DNA of 64,000 bases from Deinococcus sp045062605 (GTDB taxonomy: Bacteria > Deinococcota > Deinococci > Deinococcales > Deinococcaceae): NCBI RefSeq assembly GCF_045062605.1, contig NZ_JBJGDW010000003.1, forward strand, positions 41,649 to 105,648. Reading direction: 5' to 3'. The notes beneath the pieces are model-generated. The model saw nothing but the letters and a program-made list of their open reading frames with translations. It searched no databases and was not told where the DNA came from. The stretch's first letter is position 1; each line of letters begins with the position of its first letter. Below are positions 28,813 to 39,476 of the stretch, piece after piece. Both the position numbers and the translations under genes were made by a program.

Positions 28813-29814
28813 CTACTGGATCACGGAGTCGCCTTTGATTCGGCGGCGTTGTTGGTAGGTGCGGAAATGGGTCAGAAGGTTGGGCACCAGCACCGAGCCG
28901 ATCAGCAGCAGCCCGGTCACGATGGTCAGGATTTCGTTGGACACGTCCAGGATGGTCAATGCGCCGTTGATGATACCGATCAGGAACACGGCGGCCACCG
29001 TTCCCACCACGCTGCCGCGCCCGCCGAAGATGCTGACCCCGCCCAGCAGCACGGCGGCGATCACGCTCAGCTCGAAGCCGCTGGCATTGTCGGCGCGGGC
29101 GCTGGCAAAACGGAAGGTGTAGACCGCCGAGGCCAGAGCGGCCATCAATCCCGACAGCACGAACAGCGAGAGCTTGACCCGCTCCACCTGAAGTCCCGAA
29201 AACCGCGCGGCAATCTGGTTGGCCCCAATCGCGTACAGCGAGCGGCCAAACGCCGTGGCGTGCAACACGATGATGGTCAGGATCGCCAGCACCGCGAACA
29301 GTGCCATCGGCAACGGGATCAGCGTGCCGGGGATGTTGCCGAAGCCCAGGTTGGTGTAGAAGGCCGGGAAGTCCGCAATCGCCTTATCGCCCAGCAGCAC
29401 GTAGGCCAGCCCCCGGTACAGCGCCAGCGTGCCAATCGTGACCGCCAGTGACGGCAGCCCCAGCCGCGTGACCAGCAGGCCATTGAACAGCCCGGCCAGC
29501 CCCCCCGCCACGAACGCCGCGAGAATTGCCAGCGGCATCGGCATCCCGGCGGCGAACAGAATGCCGATCACGGCGCTACATAGGCCCAGGATCGACGCCA
29601 CCGACAGGTCGATCTCGCCCACGATGATCAGCAGGGTCATGGCCAGCGACATCAGCGCCACCTCGCTGAAATTGGCGGTCAGGAAGGAGATGTTGGAGCC
29701 GGTGAGGAAATCGGGCGACAGCAGGCCGCCGATAAGCAGCGCTGCGCCGACGAGGATGATCAGGGAGAACTCCCAGCCCAGCAGACCCCCCAATAAACTT
29801 CTGAAGCGGTTCAC
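28813..29814 (-). CDS. rhaQ: Rhamnose ABC transporter permease RhaQ
   Basis: A 333-aa membrane permease of the RbsC class. The start is GTG 29814, overlapping the rhaP stop (GTGA) and following GAGGAG. A longer frame running up to 30840 is only a shadow of rhaP. Multiple hydrophobic segments begin at about residue 12. It should pair with RhaP. Confidence 0.88.
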   Translation of the reverse strand: MNRFRSLLGGLLGWEFSLIILVGAALLIGGLLSPDFLTGSNISFLTANFSEVALMSLAMTLLIIVGEIDLSVASILGLCSAVIGILFAAGMPMPLAILAAFVAGGLAGLFNGLLVTRLGLPSLAVTIGTLALYRGLAYVLLGDKAIADFPAFYTNLGFGNIPGTLIPLPMALFAVLAILTIIVLHATAFGRSLYAIGANQIAARFSGLQVERVKLSLFVLSGLMAALASAVYTFRFASARADNASGFELSVIAAVLLGGVSIFGGRGSVVGTVAAVFLIGIINGALTILDVSNEILTIVTGLLLIGSVLVPNLLTHFRTYQQRRRIKGDSVIQ

Positions 29815-30833
29815 GATTTGCGCTCCTCTTGCAGGCGTTTGGCGGCGCGGCGCGACACCAGCATGTCGATGCTGATGGCGGCCAGCAGCAGTGCGCCCTG
29901 AATGGCCTGCTGGTAGAAGCCGGGGGCGCGCAGGGTGACCAGGGCGCTGCCCATCACGCCCAGCAGCAGTGCGCCCAGACCCGCGCCCAGCAGCGTGCCG
30001 ACGCCGCCGTTGATGCTCACGCCGCCCACCACCGCCGCCGCAATGACCTGCAACTCCAGCCCCGTCCCAGCGGTGGCGTCCACCGTGCCGAAGCGCGCCA
30101 GATACAGCACGCCCGCCAGTCCGGCAATTGCCCCGCTGAGGACAAACCCGGTCATGGTGCGCCGCGTGACGTTGATCCCGGCCAGGACGGCGGCCTCGCT
30201 GTTGGAGCCGACGGCGTAGTATTCGCGCCCGCCCCGGTATGAGCGCAGGTAGAACGCGAAGCCGATCAGCACCGCCACCGCCAGCAACACCAGATTGGGC
30301 ACGCCCAGCACGCTGCCGGTGCCGAAGCCCAGGAAGCCCGGCGGCAGGTTGGAAGCGTTGATCTGCCCGCCGTGAACCACCGCGTAGGTCATGCCCCGGA
30401 ACACGTACAGCGTCCCCAGCGTGGCGACCAGGGCCGGAACCTTGCCGTAGGCGACGAGCAGGCCGTTGAAGCTGCCCAGCACCGCCCCCAGCCCCAGCCC
30501 GAACAGCAGGGCCAGCGGCACCGGCAGTCCAGGATTGGCGACAAACAGCGAACCGGTCAGAAAGGCGCTGAGGCCCACGGTGCTGCTCACGCTCAGATCG
30601 ACGTGTTTCATCAGCAGCACCAGCGTCTGTCCCACCACCAGCAGGGCGATAATCGACACGTTCAGCAGCAGATCGCGCACGCTGCCGAAGCTGAGGAACA
30701 GCGGATTGATCACGGCAGTTCCCAGCGTGACCAGCAGCAGCAGGCCCACCAGACTGACCTCGCGGGCCATCAGCAGGCGGCTGAGCCAGCCGGGGGAAGC
30801 TGGGGCGGAGGCGGCCACAGAACGTTCGGTCAC
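29811..30833 (-). CDS. rhaP: Rhamnose ABC transporter permease RhaP
   Basis: A 340-aa membrane permease of the RbsC class, with about eight to ten hydrophobic segments from residue 20 on. GTG 30833 overlaps the rhaT stop (GTGA), so translation is coupled. It forms the membrane channel with RhaQ. Confidence 0.88.
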   Translation of the reverse strand: MTERSVAASAPASPGWLSRLLMAREVSLVGLLLLVTLGTAVINPLFLSFGSVRDLLLNVSIIALLVVGQTLVLLMKHVDLSVSSTVGLSAFLTGSLFVANPGLPVPLALLFGLGLGAVLGSFNGLLVAYGKVPALVATLGTLYVFRGMTYAVVHGGQINASNLPPGFLGFGTGSVLGVPNLVLLAVAVLIGFAFYLRSYRGGREYYAVGSNSEAAVLAGINVTRRTMTGFVLSGAIAGLAGVLYLARFGTVDATAGTGLELQVIAAAVVGGVSINGGVGTLLGAGLGALLLGVMGSALVTLRAPGFYQQAIQGALLLAAISIDMLVSRRAAKRLQEERKS

Positions 30834-32377
30834 GCTGCACCCGCCTGTCTGGCCCCGGCCCGCTGCCCCGTCGCCAGATACATCACGGCTTCCTCGTTGG
30901 CCTCCGCGCGGCTCAGTTCGCCCACCAGTTGTCCCTCACGCATGACCAGAATGCGGTCTGCCATGCCTAGCACTTCGGGCAAGTCGCTGGAGATCATCAG
31001 CACGGCCAGGCCCGACGCCGCCAGTTCTGCCAGCGTCTTATGCACCTCGGCCTTCGCGCCCACGTCCACGCCGCGCGTCGGTTCGTCCACGATCAGCACG
31101 CTGGGGTTGGTGGACAGCCATTTCGCCAGCACCACCTTCTGCTGGTTGCCGCCCGACAGGCTGCTGACCGGATCGCTCAGGCGGTGCGCCTTGAGCTGGA
31201 GTTTGCTCGTCCAGTTCTGCGCGTTCTCAGCCTCTGCCTTGCGGTTCATCAGCAGGCCGCCCGTCAGGCGGTTCAGGATGGCGAGGTTGGCGTTGCGCTC
31301 GATGCTCAGGTCCATCACCAGGCCCTGCTGGCGGCGGTCTTCGGGCACCAGGCCCAGCCCGGCGCTCATGGCGGCGCGTGTGCTGTTCGGCGGAATTACA
31401 GCGTCGCCGATGCGAAGCTCTCCGCCACTGCGCGGATCGATACCGAAGATGGCGCGGGCCACCTCGCTGCGTCCGGCCCCCACCAGCCCAGCCAGCGCGA
31501 CAATCTCGCCCCGCCGCACATCAAAGGAAATATCGGAGAACATTTTCGGCTGGCTCAGATTGCGGACGGACAGCGCCACCTCGCCCAGAGTCATCTCGCC
31601 GCGCGGGTAGAGGTCACCCAGTTCACGGCCCACCATCTGCTTGACCACCAGATCGGTGTCGTAGTCGCTGATCGGCCCGCTGCTGACCCAGGTGCCGTCG
31701 CGCATGACGGTCACGCGCTGGCACTCGGCAAACACTTCTTCCAGCCGGTGCGTGATGAACAGCACCGCCGCGCCGCGTCCCCGCAGGGAGCGCACCACCC
31801 TGAACAGCCGGTCCGTTTCCGAGAGGGTCAGGGCCGCCGTCGGCTCGTCCATGATCAGCACGTTGGCGTTTAAAGACAGCGCCTTGGCGATTTCCACCAG
31901 TTGCTGATCGGCGATGCTCAGGCCCAGCACGCGCCGGGCCGGGTCAATGCTGACGCCCAGCTCCGTCAGAATCTTTCCCACCTGCTGCCGCATGGACGCC
32001 TGATCAATCCGGCCCAGTCCGGCCAGGGGCTGCCGTCCCATCAAGACATTCTCGGCCACCGACAGATCGGGAAAGAGGGTGGGTTCCTGGTAAATGATGG
32101 CAATTCCTGCTGCCGTCGCCTCACCGGGCGAGTGGAAATCGGCGCTCTGGCCCGCCACCGTCAGCGTGCCGCCCTCGCGGCGGTGAACCCCGGCCAGAAT
32201 CTTGACGAAGGTGCTTTTGCCCGCGCCGTTCTCGCCCAGCAGCGCGTGCGCCTCACCGGGAAAGAGGTCAATGCTCACGTCCGACAGCGCCTGCACAGGC
32301 CCGAAGGATTTGCTGGCGTGGCTGAGGCTGAGCAGCGGTTGCGTGGTTTGAGGCTGCATATTCTGAAGCTCAGTCAA
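30830..32377 (-). CDS. rhaT: Rhamnose ABC transporter ATPase RhaT (two ABC domains)
   Basis: A 515-aa protein with two fused nucleotide-binding domains, as in RbsA/XylG. The first has Walker A at residues 48-56 (GENGAGKST) and Walker B LIMDEPTAAL. The second keeps the signature LSGGNQQK and Walker B LIVDEPTRGVDVG. TTG 32377 overlaps the rhaM stop; ATG 32359 is an alternative start. It energises RhaPQ. Confidence 0.9.
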   Translation of the reverse strand: MTELQNMQPQTTQPLLSLSHASKSFGPVQALSDVSIDLFPGEAHALLGENGAGKSTFVKILAGVHRREGGTLTVAGQSADFHSPGEATAAGIAIIYQEPTLFPDLSVAENVLMGRQPLAGLGRIDQASMRQQVGKILTELGVSIDPARRVLGLSIADQQLVEIAKALSLNANVLIMDEPTAALTLSETDRLFRVVRSLRGRGAAVLFITHRLEEVFAECQRVTVMRDGTWVSSGPISDYDTDLVVKQMVGRELGDLYPRGEMTLGEVALSVRNLSQPKMFSDISFDVRRGEIVALAGLVGAGRSEVARAIFGIDPRSGGELRIGDAVIPPNSTRAAMSAGLGLVPEDRRQQGLVMDLSIERNANLAILNRLTGGLLMNRKAEAENAQNWTSKLQLKAHRLSDPVSSLSGGNQQKVVLAKWLSTNPSVLIVDEPTRGVDVGAKAEVHKTLAELAASGLAVLMISSDLPEVLGMADRILVMREGQLVGELSRAEANEEAVMYLATGQRAGARQAGAA

Positions 32378-32705
32378 GATGAAACACCTCTTCCAGTTGC
32401 AGGAAGCCCTCGTCCGGGTTGCCGTGCAGTTCCACGAAAAACGGGGCCATTTCCGCCTGCCAGCGGGCGTTCACGTCGCGCTGTGCCATGCCTTCGCGGG
32501 CGGCCTGAATATCGGGCGTCTCGAAATAGCCCACTAGCAGGCCATCGTCTTTCAGAAACAGCGAATAGTTGTGCCAGCCCGTCTCGCTCAGGGCCGCGAG
32601 CATCTCCGGCCACACCGCGCGGTGGCGTTCCCGGTACTCCGTGAGGCGCTCCGGGCGCACCTGGAGTAGAAAACAGACCCGTTGTGGTTGGGCAGGATGG
32701 GACAT
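32370..32705 (-). CDS. rhaM: L-rhamnose mutarotase RhaM
   Basis: A 111-aa protein; ATG 32705 follows CAGGAG. It matches the small ferredoxin-fold mutarotase family in length and in motifs such as RHRAVWPEML and GWHNYSLFL. It speeds alpha/beta anomer exchange of L-rhamnose so that the isomerase receives its preferred form. First gene of the minus-strand transport operon, divergent from the DeoR regulator. Confidence 0.9.
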   Translation of the reverse strand: MSHPAQPQRVCFLLQVRPERLTEYRERHRAVWPEMLAALSETGWHNYSLFLKDDGLLVGYFETPDIQAAREGMAQRDVNARWQAEMAPFFVELHGNPDEGFLQLEEVFHLD

Positions 32706-32782
32706 CAAAGACTCCTGAGAAAGTGAAGGGCCGCCGGGGCCTGGCTGGGTTGAGGTACGGAAAGTATCTAAGCACAAGCCCA

Positions 32783-32814
32783 CACAACATTGCAAGACCC
32801 TGTTGCATTTTGTG
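32783..32814. promoter_or_regulatory. Candidate operator between divergent rha operons
   Basis: An imperfect 32-bp dyad in the 131-bp gap between rhaM and the DeoR gene: the left arm CACAACATTGCAA and the inverse of the right arm, CACAAAATGCAAC, match closely. Position and symmetry fit a site for the adjacent DeoR-type regulator controlling both directions. Confidence 0.5.
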
Positions 32815-32836
32815 ACTTTGATGTTAGGATGCCGCT

Positions 32837-33613
32837 ATGCATTCAGAGATCATGGCTCCCCTGCCGGGGCGTCAGCAGGACATTCTGCGCCGTGCCCTGA
32901 GCGATAAGGTGGTGCGGATCAAGGATCTGGCCGCCGACTTCGGCGTTCACGAAATGACCGTGCGGCGCGATATCGATGCGTTGTGCGAACAGGGCAAACT
33001 GCTGCGCGTCCACGGCGGCGCACAACTGCTGGAGCGCACCGCCGAGGAACTGTCGCAGTCCATGCGCGCTTCTCAGAACGTGGACGCCAAGGAACGCATC
33101 GCCCGCGCCGCTTTGAATCTGATTCAGGACGGCGATACGGTGGCGCTGGACGCCAGCACGACGAGTCTGGCGCTGGCCCGCCTGCTGCCCGCCCGGCAGG
33201 TTCAGGCGATCACCTGTAGTCTGGACGCCGCCAACGTGCTGGCCGCAGGCGGCGTGCCCTTCCTGATGGCGGGCGGCAATTTTCACGCTCCGGCCCGTTC
33301 GTTCGTGGGCGCATTCTTCACCGACACCATCGAGCGGCTGCACCCTGATCTTGTCTTTTTCTCAGCAAAAGGCTACACGCCGGACGCCGGATTCACCGAT
33401 CCGCATCTGCCCGAAGTGGGCGCGAAACGGGCGCTGGTCCGCAGTGGCAGCAGCGTGGTGGCCCTGGTGGACAGCAGCAAGTTTGGCCGCAAGGCGCTGG
33501 CGACGATTGCCGATCACAGCGATATCAACACCCTGATCACCGACGCCGAACCCGACGCCGAACTGAAATCCCGCCTGGACAACGACGACATTCAACTGAT
33601 CGTGGCCCCGTGA
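32837..33613 (+). CDS. DeoR-family transcriptional regulator of rhamnose genes
   Basis: A 258-aa protein with an N-terminal winged HTH of DeoR type (residues 12-60, including HEMTVRRDIDAL) and a C-terminal sugar-phosphate sensor domain (DGDTVALDASTTS, SAKGYTPDAGFTDP). It diverges from rhaM and precedes rhaI by 37 bp. DeoR-type RhaR regulators are known in several phyla and respond to rhamnose intermediates. Acting as repressor of both operons is inferred. Confidence 0.88.
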   Translation: MHSEIMAPLPGRQQDILRRALSDKVVRIKDLAADFGVHEMTVRRDIDALCEQGKLLRVHGGAQLLERTAEELSQSMRASQNVDAKERIARAALNLIQDGDTVALDASTTSLALARLLPARQVQAITCSLDAANVLAAGGVPFLMAGGNFHAPARSFVGAFFTDTIERLHPDLVFFSAKGYTPDAGFTDPHLPEVGAKRALVRSGSSVVALVDSSKFGRKALATIADHSDINTLITDAEPDAELKSRLDNDDIQLIVAP

Positions 33614-33650
33614 TGCCCAGCACGGTGATGCCCGCTCTCTGGAGGAATTT

Positions 33651-34853
<1,203 letters not shown>

Positions 34854-34997
34854 AGCCTTTCACTTTGCTTCTCCCTCCTTGCGGGGGAGGCTGGAAGGGG
34901 GGAACCGCAAGCGCCTTCCCAGCGCCACTCCTCACTCTCAAGCTCCAAATCTCTTAAAGCTGCTGCCGTCTCTCACCCCAATCAAGGAGCTGCTCAC

Positions 34998-37100
34998 ATG
35001 ACCGAGACCCAGACCCGCACCGCCTCCACCCGTCCTGGCCTGCCCGAAAACCGCTGGAGCGACGCCGACGCCCCCAAATCGGACGGCCTCGCCAGCCTGA
35101 CCTACCGCTCCAATCTGCTGGGCGCAGACCGCACGCTGGTCAACATCTACGGCGGCAACACCAGCACCAAGAGCGTCGAAATTGATCATCTGGGCCGCGA
35201 CGTGACGGTGCTGTGGGTCAAGGGTTCGGGTTCGGACATCGCCAGCATCACCGAGAAAGGATTTGCCGGACTGAAGCTGGACGAGGTCTTGCCCCTCTTT
35301 GACCGCCCCAGCATGAGCGACGAGGAGATGACGGCGTATCTGGACCGCACGGCGTTTGAAGTGGGCCGCCCGCGCCAGAGCATCGAGACGCTGCTGCACG
35401 CCTTCGTGCCTGCCAAGCATGTGGATCACACGCACCCGGACGCCATTATCGCCATCGCCTGCACCCCCAATGGCCCCGACATCATGCGCGAGATTTACGG
35501 CGACAGGGCGGCCTGGGTGGACTACATCCGCCCCGGCTTCACCCTGAGCCAGCAGATCGGCGCGGCGGTGCGCGACAATCCGGGGCTGGAAGCCGTGGTG
35601 ATGGGCAAGCACGGGCTGGTGACCTGGGGCGACACGTCGAAAGAGAGTTACGAATCCACCCTCAAAATCATCGGCGAGGCGCAGGCATATCTGGATGCCC
35701 ACGCCGAGGCCCAGCCCTTCGGCGGCGCGAAAGTCCAGAGCGTGTCAGACGAGGAACGTGACGCCTTACTATTCAGCGTTCTGCCCATTCTGCGCGGCGC
35801 GATGAAGGGGGCGCGGCCCGTCATTCTGGAAGTGGACACCTCCGAGAACATCATGGAATTCGTCAACTCCAACGCCGCCGCCGAATTGTCGCAGGTGGGC
35901 GCGGCCTGCCCGGATCATCTGGTGCATACCAAGCGCGTGCCGCTGTACCTGGACTGGACCCCGGAGCAGGGACTGGACGCCCTGAAAACCGCTGCGCAGG
36001 AGGGCGTGACCCGCTTCAAAACCGAGTACGCCGCGTATTTCGACGGAAATAAGGGAGACGGCGACGTGATGTTCACGCCCGCGCCGCGCGTGGTATTGAT
36101 TCCGGGGCTGGGCATGGTCAACAGCGGCCCGGACGCGCAGGGGGCCGACGTGTCGCGCCAGCTCTACACCCGCGCCATTCAGGTCATGAAATCGGCCAGC
36201 AGTCTGGGCGGCTTCGTGTCATTGAGCGCCGCCGAGAGCTACGCCATCGAATACTGGCCGCTGGAACTGTACAAACTGAGCCTCAAGCCTGCGCCCAAGG
36301 CGTTGGAAGGGCACGTGGCCCTGGTCACCGGTGCGGCCAGCGGCATCGGGCGGGCGATTGCCCACCGGCTCGCGGCGGACGGCGCGCACATCGTTATCGC
36401 CGATCTGAACGCGGACGGTGGGCAGACGGTGGCGGATGAGGTCACCAAAGGGCGTGGTCACCGCCGGGCCACCGCCGTTTCTATGAACGTGACCGAGGAG
36501 GGGCAGGTCACCCACGCGTACCAGCACGCCGTCCTGACCTATGGCGGCGTGGATATCGCCGTCAACAACGCCGGAATCGCGTCCAGCGCCCCCATCGAAG
36601 ACACCAGCCTGGAAATGTGGAACCGCAACCAGAGCATCCTTTCCACCGGCTACTTTCTGGTGGCCCGTGAGGCATTCAAGCTGATGCGGGCGCAGGCCAC
36701 GGGCGGCAGTCTGGTGTTTATCGGCAGCAAGAACAGCGTGGCGGCGGGCAAGAACGCGGCGGCGTACAGCGCGGCCAAGGCGGCAGAGCTGCACCTGGCC
36801 CGCTGTCTGGCCGAGGAAGGCGGCGCGGCGGGCATCCGGGTCAACTCGGTGCTGCCCGACGGCATCCTGGCCGGAAGCAGCATCTGGGACGGCAAGTGGC
36901 GGGCCGAACGCGCGGCGACGTATGGCCTCCAGCCCGATCAGCTCGAAGAGTTCTACCGCAACCGCACCACCCTCAAGGTCAATGTGTTCCCCGAAGATAT
37001 TGCCGAGGCGACGTACTGGCTGATCTCGCCCGCCGCCGCGAAGACGACGGGCGGCGTGATCACGGTGGACGGGGGCGTGCCGACAGCGTATGTGCGCTGA
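34998..37100 (+). CDS. rhaEW: Rhamnulose-1-phosphate aldolase / lactaldehyde dehydrogenase fusion RhaEW
   Basis: A 700-aa bifunctional enzyme. Residues 1 to about 430 form a class II aldolase/adducin domain with metal-binding His144 and His146 in HVDHTHPDA. From residue 440 on is a short-chain dehydrogenase with the NAD motif GAASGIGRA starting at Gly445 and catalytic Tyr590 and Lys594 (YSAAK). The aldolase splits L-rhamnulose-1-phosphate to DHAP and L-lactaldehyde; the second domain oxidises lactaldehyde to L-lactate. This fusion is established for other phyla. ATG 34998 follows AAGGAG. LutABC downstream can use the lactate. Confidence 0.93.
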   Translation: MTETQTRTASTRPGLPENRWSDADAPKSDGLASLTYRSNLLGADRTLVNIYGGNTSTKSVEIDHLGRDVTVLWVKGSGSDIASITEKGFAGLKLDEVLPLFDRPSMSDEEMTAYLDRTAFEVGRPRQSIETLLHAFVPAKHVDHTHPDAIIAIACTPNGPDIMREIYGDRAAWVDYIRPGFTLSQQIGAAVRDNPGLEAVVMGKHGLVTWGDTSKESYESTLKIIGEAQAYLDAHAEAQPFGGAKVQSVSDEERDALLFSVLPILRGAMKGARPVILEVDTSENIMEFVNSNAAAELSQVGAACPDHLVHTKRVPLYLDWTPEQGLDALKTAAQEGVTRFKTEYAAYFDGNKGDGDVMFTPAPRVVLIPGLGMVNSGPDAQGADVSRQLYTRAIQVMKSASSLGGFVSLSAAESYAIEYWPLELYKLSLKPAPKALEGHVALVTGAASGIGRAIAHRLAADGAHIVIADLNADGGQTVADEVTKGRGHRRATAVSMNVTEEGQVTHAYQHAVLTYGGVDIAVNNAGIASSAPIEDTSLEMWNRNQSILSTGYFLVAREAFKLMRAQATGGSLVFIGSKNSVAAGKNAAAYSAAKAAELHLARCLAEEGGAAGIRVNSVLPDGILAGSSIWDGKWRAERAATYGLQPDQLEEFYRNRTTLKVNVFPEDIAEATYWLISPAAAKTTGGVITVDGGVPTAYVR

Positions 37101-37115
37101 GGCGAGTTCGCTACG

Positions 37116-37256
37116 CTCACCACCCCCTCTGCTCCGCAGCTTTGCAAGTCTGTCGCTACGCGACATCTCCCCCATGAAGAGGGAGAAGAAAAACAAGGAC
37201 TGCGTTGTCAGCTCCCTCCCTCCTTATGGGGGAGGGTTGGGGAGGGGGTAGGCGAG
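37116..37256 (+). repeat. GC-rich hairpin repeat region before rhaB
   Basis: The 157-bp gap between rhaEW and rhaB holds several short inverted repeats (CTGCTCCGCAG, GTCGCTACGCGAC, CTCCCCCATGAAGAGGGAG and CCCTCCTTATGGGGGAGGG). Similar CTCCCTCC-GGGGGAGG hairpins lie at 34871-34890 before rhaEW. They resemble dispersed intergenic repeats and may shape operon mRNA. The last stem lies just before the rhaB start. Confidence 0.5.
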
Positions 37257-37257
37257 C

Positions 37258-38724
37258 ATGGCGTCCCAAAACCAATCCAACCAAAACAGCCACGAGACCC
37301 ACGCCACACGCCGCTTCATTGCCATTGACCTGGGTGCTTCCAGTGGCCGCGTCGCCCTCGGCACGCTGGAAGGCGGCAAACTCCAGGTCGAGATTCTCCA
37401 CCGCTTTCCCAACGGCGGCGTTCCAGTGCGCGGCCAGCTCTACTGGGACATCCTGGGTCTGTGGCGCGAGGTCCTGCACGGTCTGAAACTGGCGTCGCGG
37501 CACGGCGAGATTGCCAGTGTGGGCGTCAATTCCTGGGCGGTGGATTATGGCCTGCTGGACGGGCGCGGCGACCTGCTGGGGCAGGTTCACCACTACCGCA
37601 GCCCGCGCCTGAGCGGCGTGATGGAGCGCGTGCGGGCGCAACTGTCCGACGAGCGGATTTACGACGCCACTGGCATTCAATTTCTGCCCTTTAACACCCT
37701 GTATCAGCTTGCCGCCGAAGCGCCCCAACATCTGGCCCGCGCGCAGACGATGTTGATGGTGCCTGACCTCCTCCACTTCTGGCTGTGCGGTGTGGCCGTG
37801 ACCGAAAGGACGAACGCCAGCAGCACGCAGTTTTTCAACCCGCAGACTGGAACGTGGGCGACGGAACTGCTGGACGCGCTGGAGATTCCAACTGGAATGC
37901 TGCCGCGCATCGTCGAAGCTGGCAGCGTCCTGGGTGAACTTTTGCCGGAGGTGTCCCGCGAAACCGGGCTGGGCGGCGTTCAGGTCATCACGCCTGCCAC
38001 GCACGACACTGCCTCTGCCGTCGCCGCCGTGCCTGCCGAGGGTACAGGCTGGGCCTATGTGTCCAGTGGCACCTGGAGTCTGGTGGGCATCGAAACGCCC
38101 CAGCCGGTCATCACACCGCGCACACGGGCGGAAAACCTGACCAACGAGGCAAGCGTCAGTGTTGATGGTCAGGGTGCAACCACCCGACTTCTCAAAAACG
38201 TGATGGGGCTGTGGATCATCCAGCAGTGCAACGAGGGTTGGGGATTGGAATACGGCGAACTCTACGCGCAGGCGCAGGCTGTCGAGGGTGGCCCGCTCAT
38301 AGACCCGGACGATGCCCGATTTTCACCGCCTGGCGCGGATATGCCCGTGCGCGTCCAGACTTATTGCCGCGAGACGGGTCAGGCGGTGCCACAGACGCCC
38401 GCAGAGATCACCCGCTGCGTGCTGGACAGCCTGGCCCACAGAACGGCGCAGATTCTGGACGTGCTGGAAGACGTGAGTGGGCAGCCCATCAACACCGTTC
38501 ATATCGTGGGCGGCGGCTCGCAGATCGGCGTTCTGAATCAGCTCATCGCCGATGCCAGCGGCAAAACGGTGGTCGCTGGCCCGGTGGAGGCGACGTTGAT
38601 GGGCAACCTGCTGATTCAGGCGGGCGCAGCCTTGCCCGAAGTGCGTCAGATCGTGCGAGATTCGTGCGACCTGCGGACGTTTCTCCCTCGCCAGAGCGCG
38701 CCGCACGCGGTAGAGTCGAGGTAG
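37258..38724 (+). CDS. rhaB: Rhamnulokinase RhaB
   Basis: A 488-aa FGGY-family kinase. The first ATPase-fold phosphate motif DLGASSGRVALG is near residue 25, followed by GVNSWAVDYGLLD, and the C-terminal half has VGGGSQ. It phosphorylates L-rhamnulose to L-rhamnulose-1-phosphate, the substrate of RhaEW. The first 18 residues are polar and unlike the family, so a slightly later start is possible. lutA starts 8 bp after the stop. Confidence 0.92.
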   Translation: MASQNQSNQNSHETHATRRFIAIDLGASSGRVALGTLEGGKLQVEILHRFPNGGVPVRGQLYWDILGLWREVLHGLKLASRHGEIASVGVNSWAVDYGLLDGRGDLLGQVHHYRSPRLSGVMERVRAQLSDERIYDATGIQFLPFNTLYQLAAEAPQHLARAQTMLMVPDLLHFWLCGVAVTERTNASSTQFFNPQTGTWATELLDALEIPTGMLPRIVEAGSVLGELLPEVSRETGLGGVQVITPATHDTASAVAAVPAEGTGWAYVSSGTWSLVGIETPQPVITPRTRAENLTNEASVSVDGQGATTRLLKNVMGLWIIQQCNEGWGLEYGELYAQAQAVEGGPLIDPDDARFSPPGADMPVRVQTYCRETGQAVPQTPAEITRCVLDSLAHRTAQILDVLEDVSGQPINTVHIVGGGSQIGVLNQLIADASGKTVVAGPVEATLMGNLLIQAGAALPEVRQIVRDSCDLRTFLPRQSAPHAVESR

Positions 38725-38732
38725 ACCTTCAC

Positions 38733-39476
38733 ATGCAAATAGACCTGTTTATAACGTGTATTAATGACGCCATGTTCCCGCGCACCGGGCAGGCCACCGT
38801 GCGCCTGCTGGAGCGGCTGGGCCAGACCGTGCGCTTCAACGCCAACCAGACCTGTTGCGGCCAGATGCACCTGAACACCGGCTACCGTGACGACGCCCTG
38901 AAGCTGATCCGCAAATTCGTGGACGACTACCGCGACTCGGAGGTGGTGGTGATGCCCAGCGGCTCCTGCGCGGCGATGGTGCGCGAACTGTACCCGGAGG
39001 CGGCGAAGTGGGGCGGCGATCAGGACTTGCTGCGCGAGGTGGAGGAACTGGCTCCCAGGGTGTTTGAACTCAGCGAGTTTCTGGTCAATAAACTGGGCGT
39101 AGACGATGTGGGCGCGTACTATCCGCACCGTGTCACCTATCACCCCACCTGCCACGCCATGCGCGTGCTGCGGGTGGGCGACGCGCCCCTCAAACTGCTG
39201 AGAAACGTGCGCGGGATGACCCTGCTGGAACTGGAAGGCAGCGAGGAGTGTTGCGGCTTCGGCGGCACCTTCAGCGTCAAAAATCCCGACGTGAGCGCCG
39301 CCATGCTGGCCGACAAGACCCGCCACATCCTGGACACCGGCGCGGAGGTCTGCACGGCTGGCGACAATTCCTGCCTGCTGCACATCGGTGGCGGGCTGCA
39401 CCGCCTCAGAAGTGGCGCGGGAACTGTCCACCTGGCCGAGATTCTGGCGAGTACTGAAGGGGAGGTCTTCGCATGA
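38733..39476 (+). CDS. lutA: Lactate utilisation protein LutA (LldE)
   Basis: A 247-aa protein with two cysteine-rich CCG domains: Cys41-Cys42 in NQTCCGQMH and Cys173-Cys174 in CCGFGGTFS. ATG 38733 follows GAGGT; a longer frame from 38211 is a shadow of rhaB. LutABC oxidises L-lactate to pyruvate. Placed directly after rhaB, it lets the cell use the lactate produced from rhamnose. Its stop overlaps lutB by 4 bp. Confidence 0.92.
   Translation: MQIDLFITCINDAMFPRTGQATVRLLERLGQTVRFNANQTCCGQMHLNTGYRDDALKLIRKFVDDYRDSEVVVMPSGSCAAMVRELYPEAAKWGGDQDLLREVEELAPRVFELSEFLVNKLGVDDVGAYYPHRVTYHPTCHAMRVLRVGDAPLKLLRNVRGMTLLELEGSEECCGFGGTFSVKNPDVSAAMLADKTRHILDTGAEVCTAGDNSCLLHIGGGLHRLRSGAGTVHLAEILASTEGEVFA

Noticed and set aside
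28813..30840. A single 675-aa minus-strand reading frame
   Set aside because: Its first half is an out-of-frame shadow of rhaP; only the part from GTG 29814 is a real permease (rhaQ).
38211..39476. A 421-aa frame suggesting a fusion onto LutA
   Set aside because: The first 174 codons are the shadow of rhaB in another frame; LutA starts at ATG 38733.
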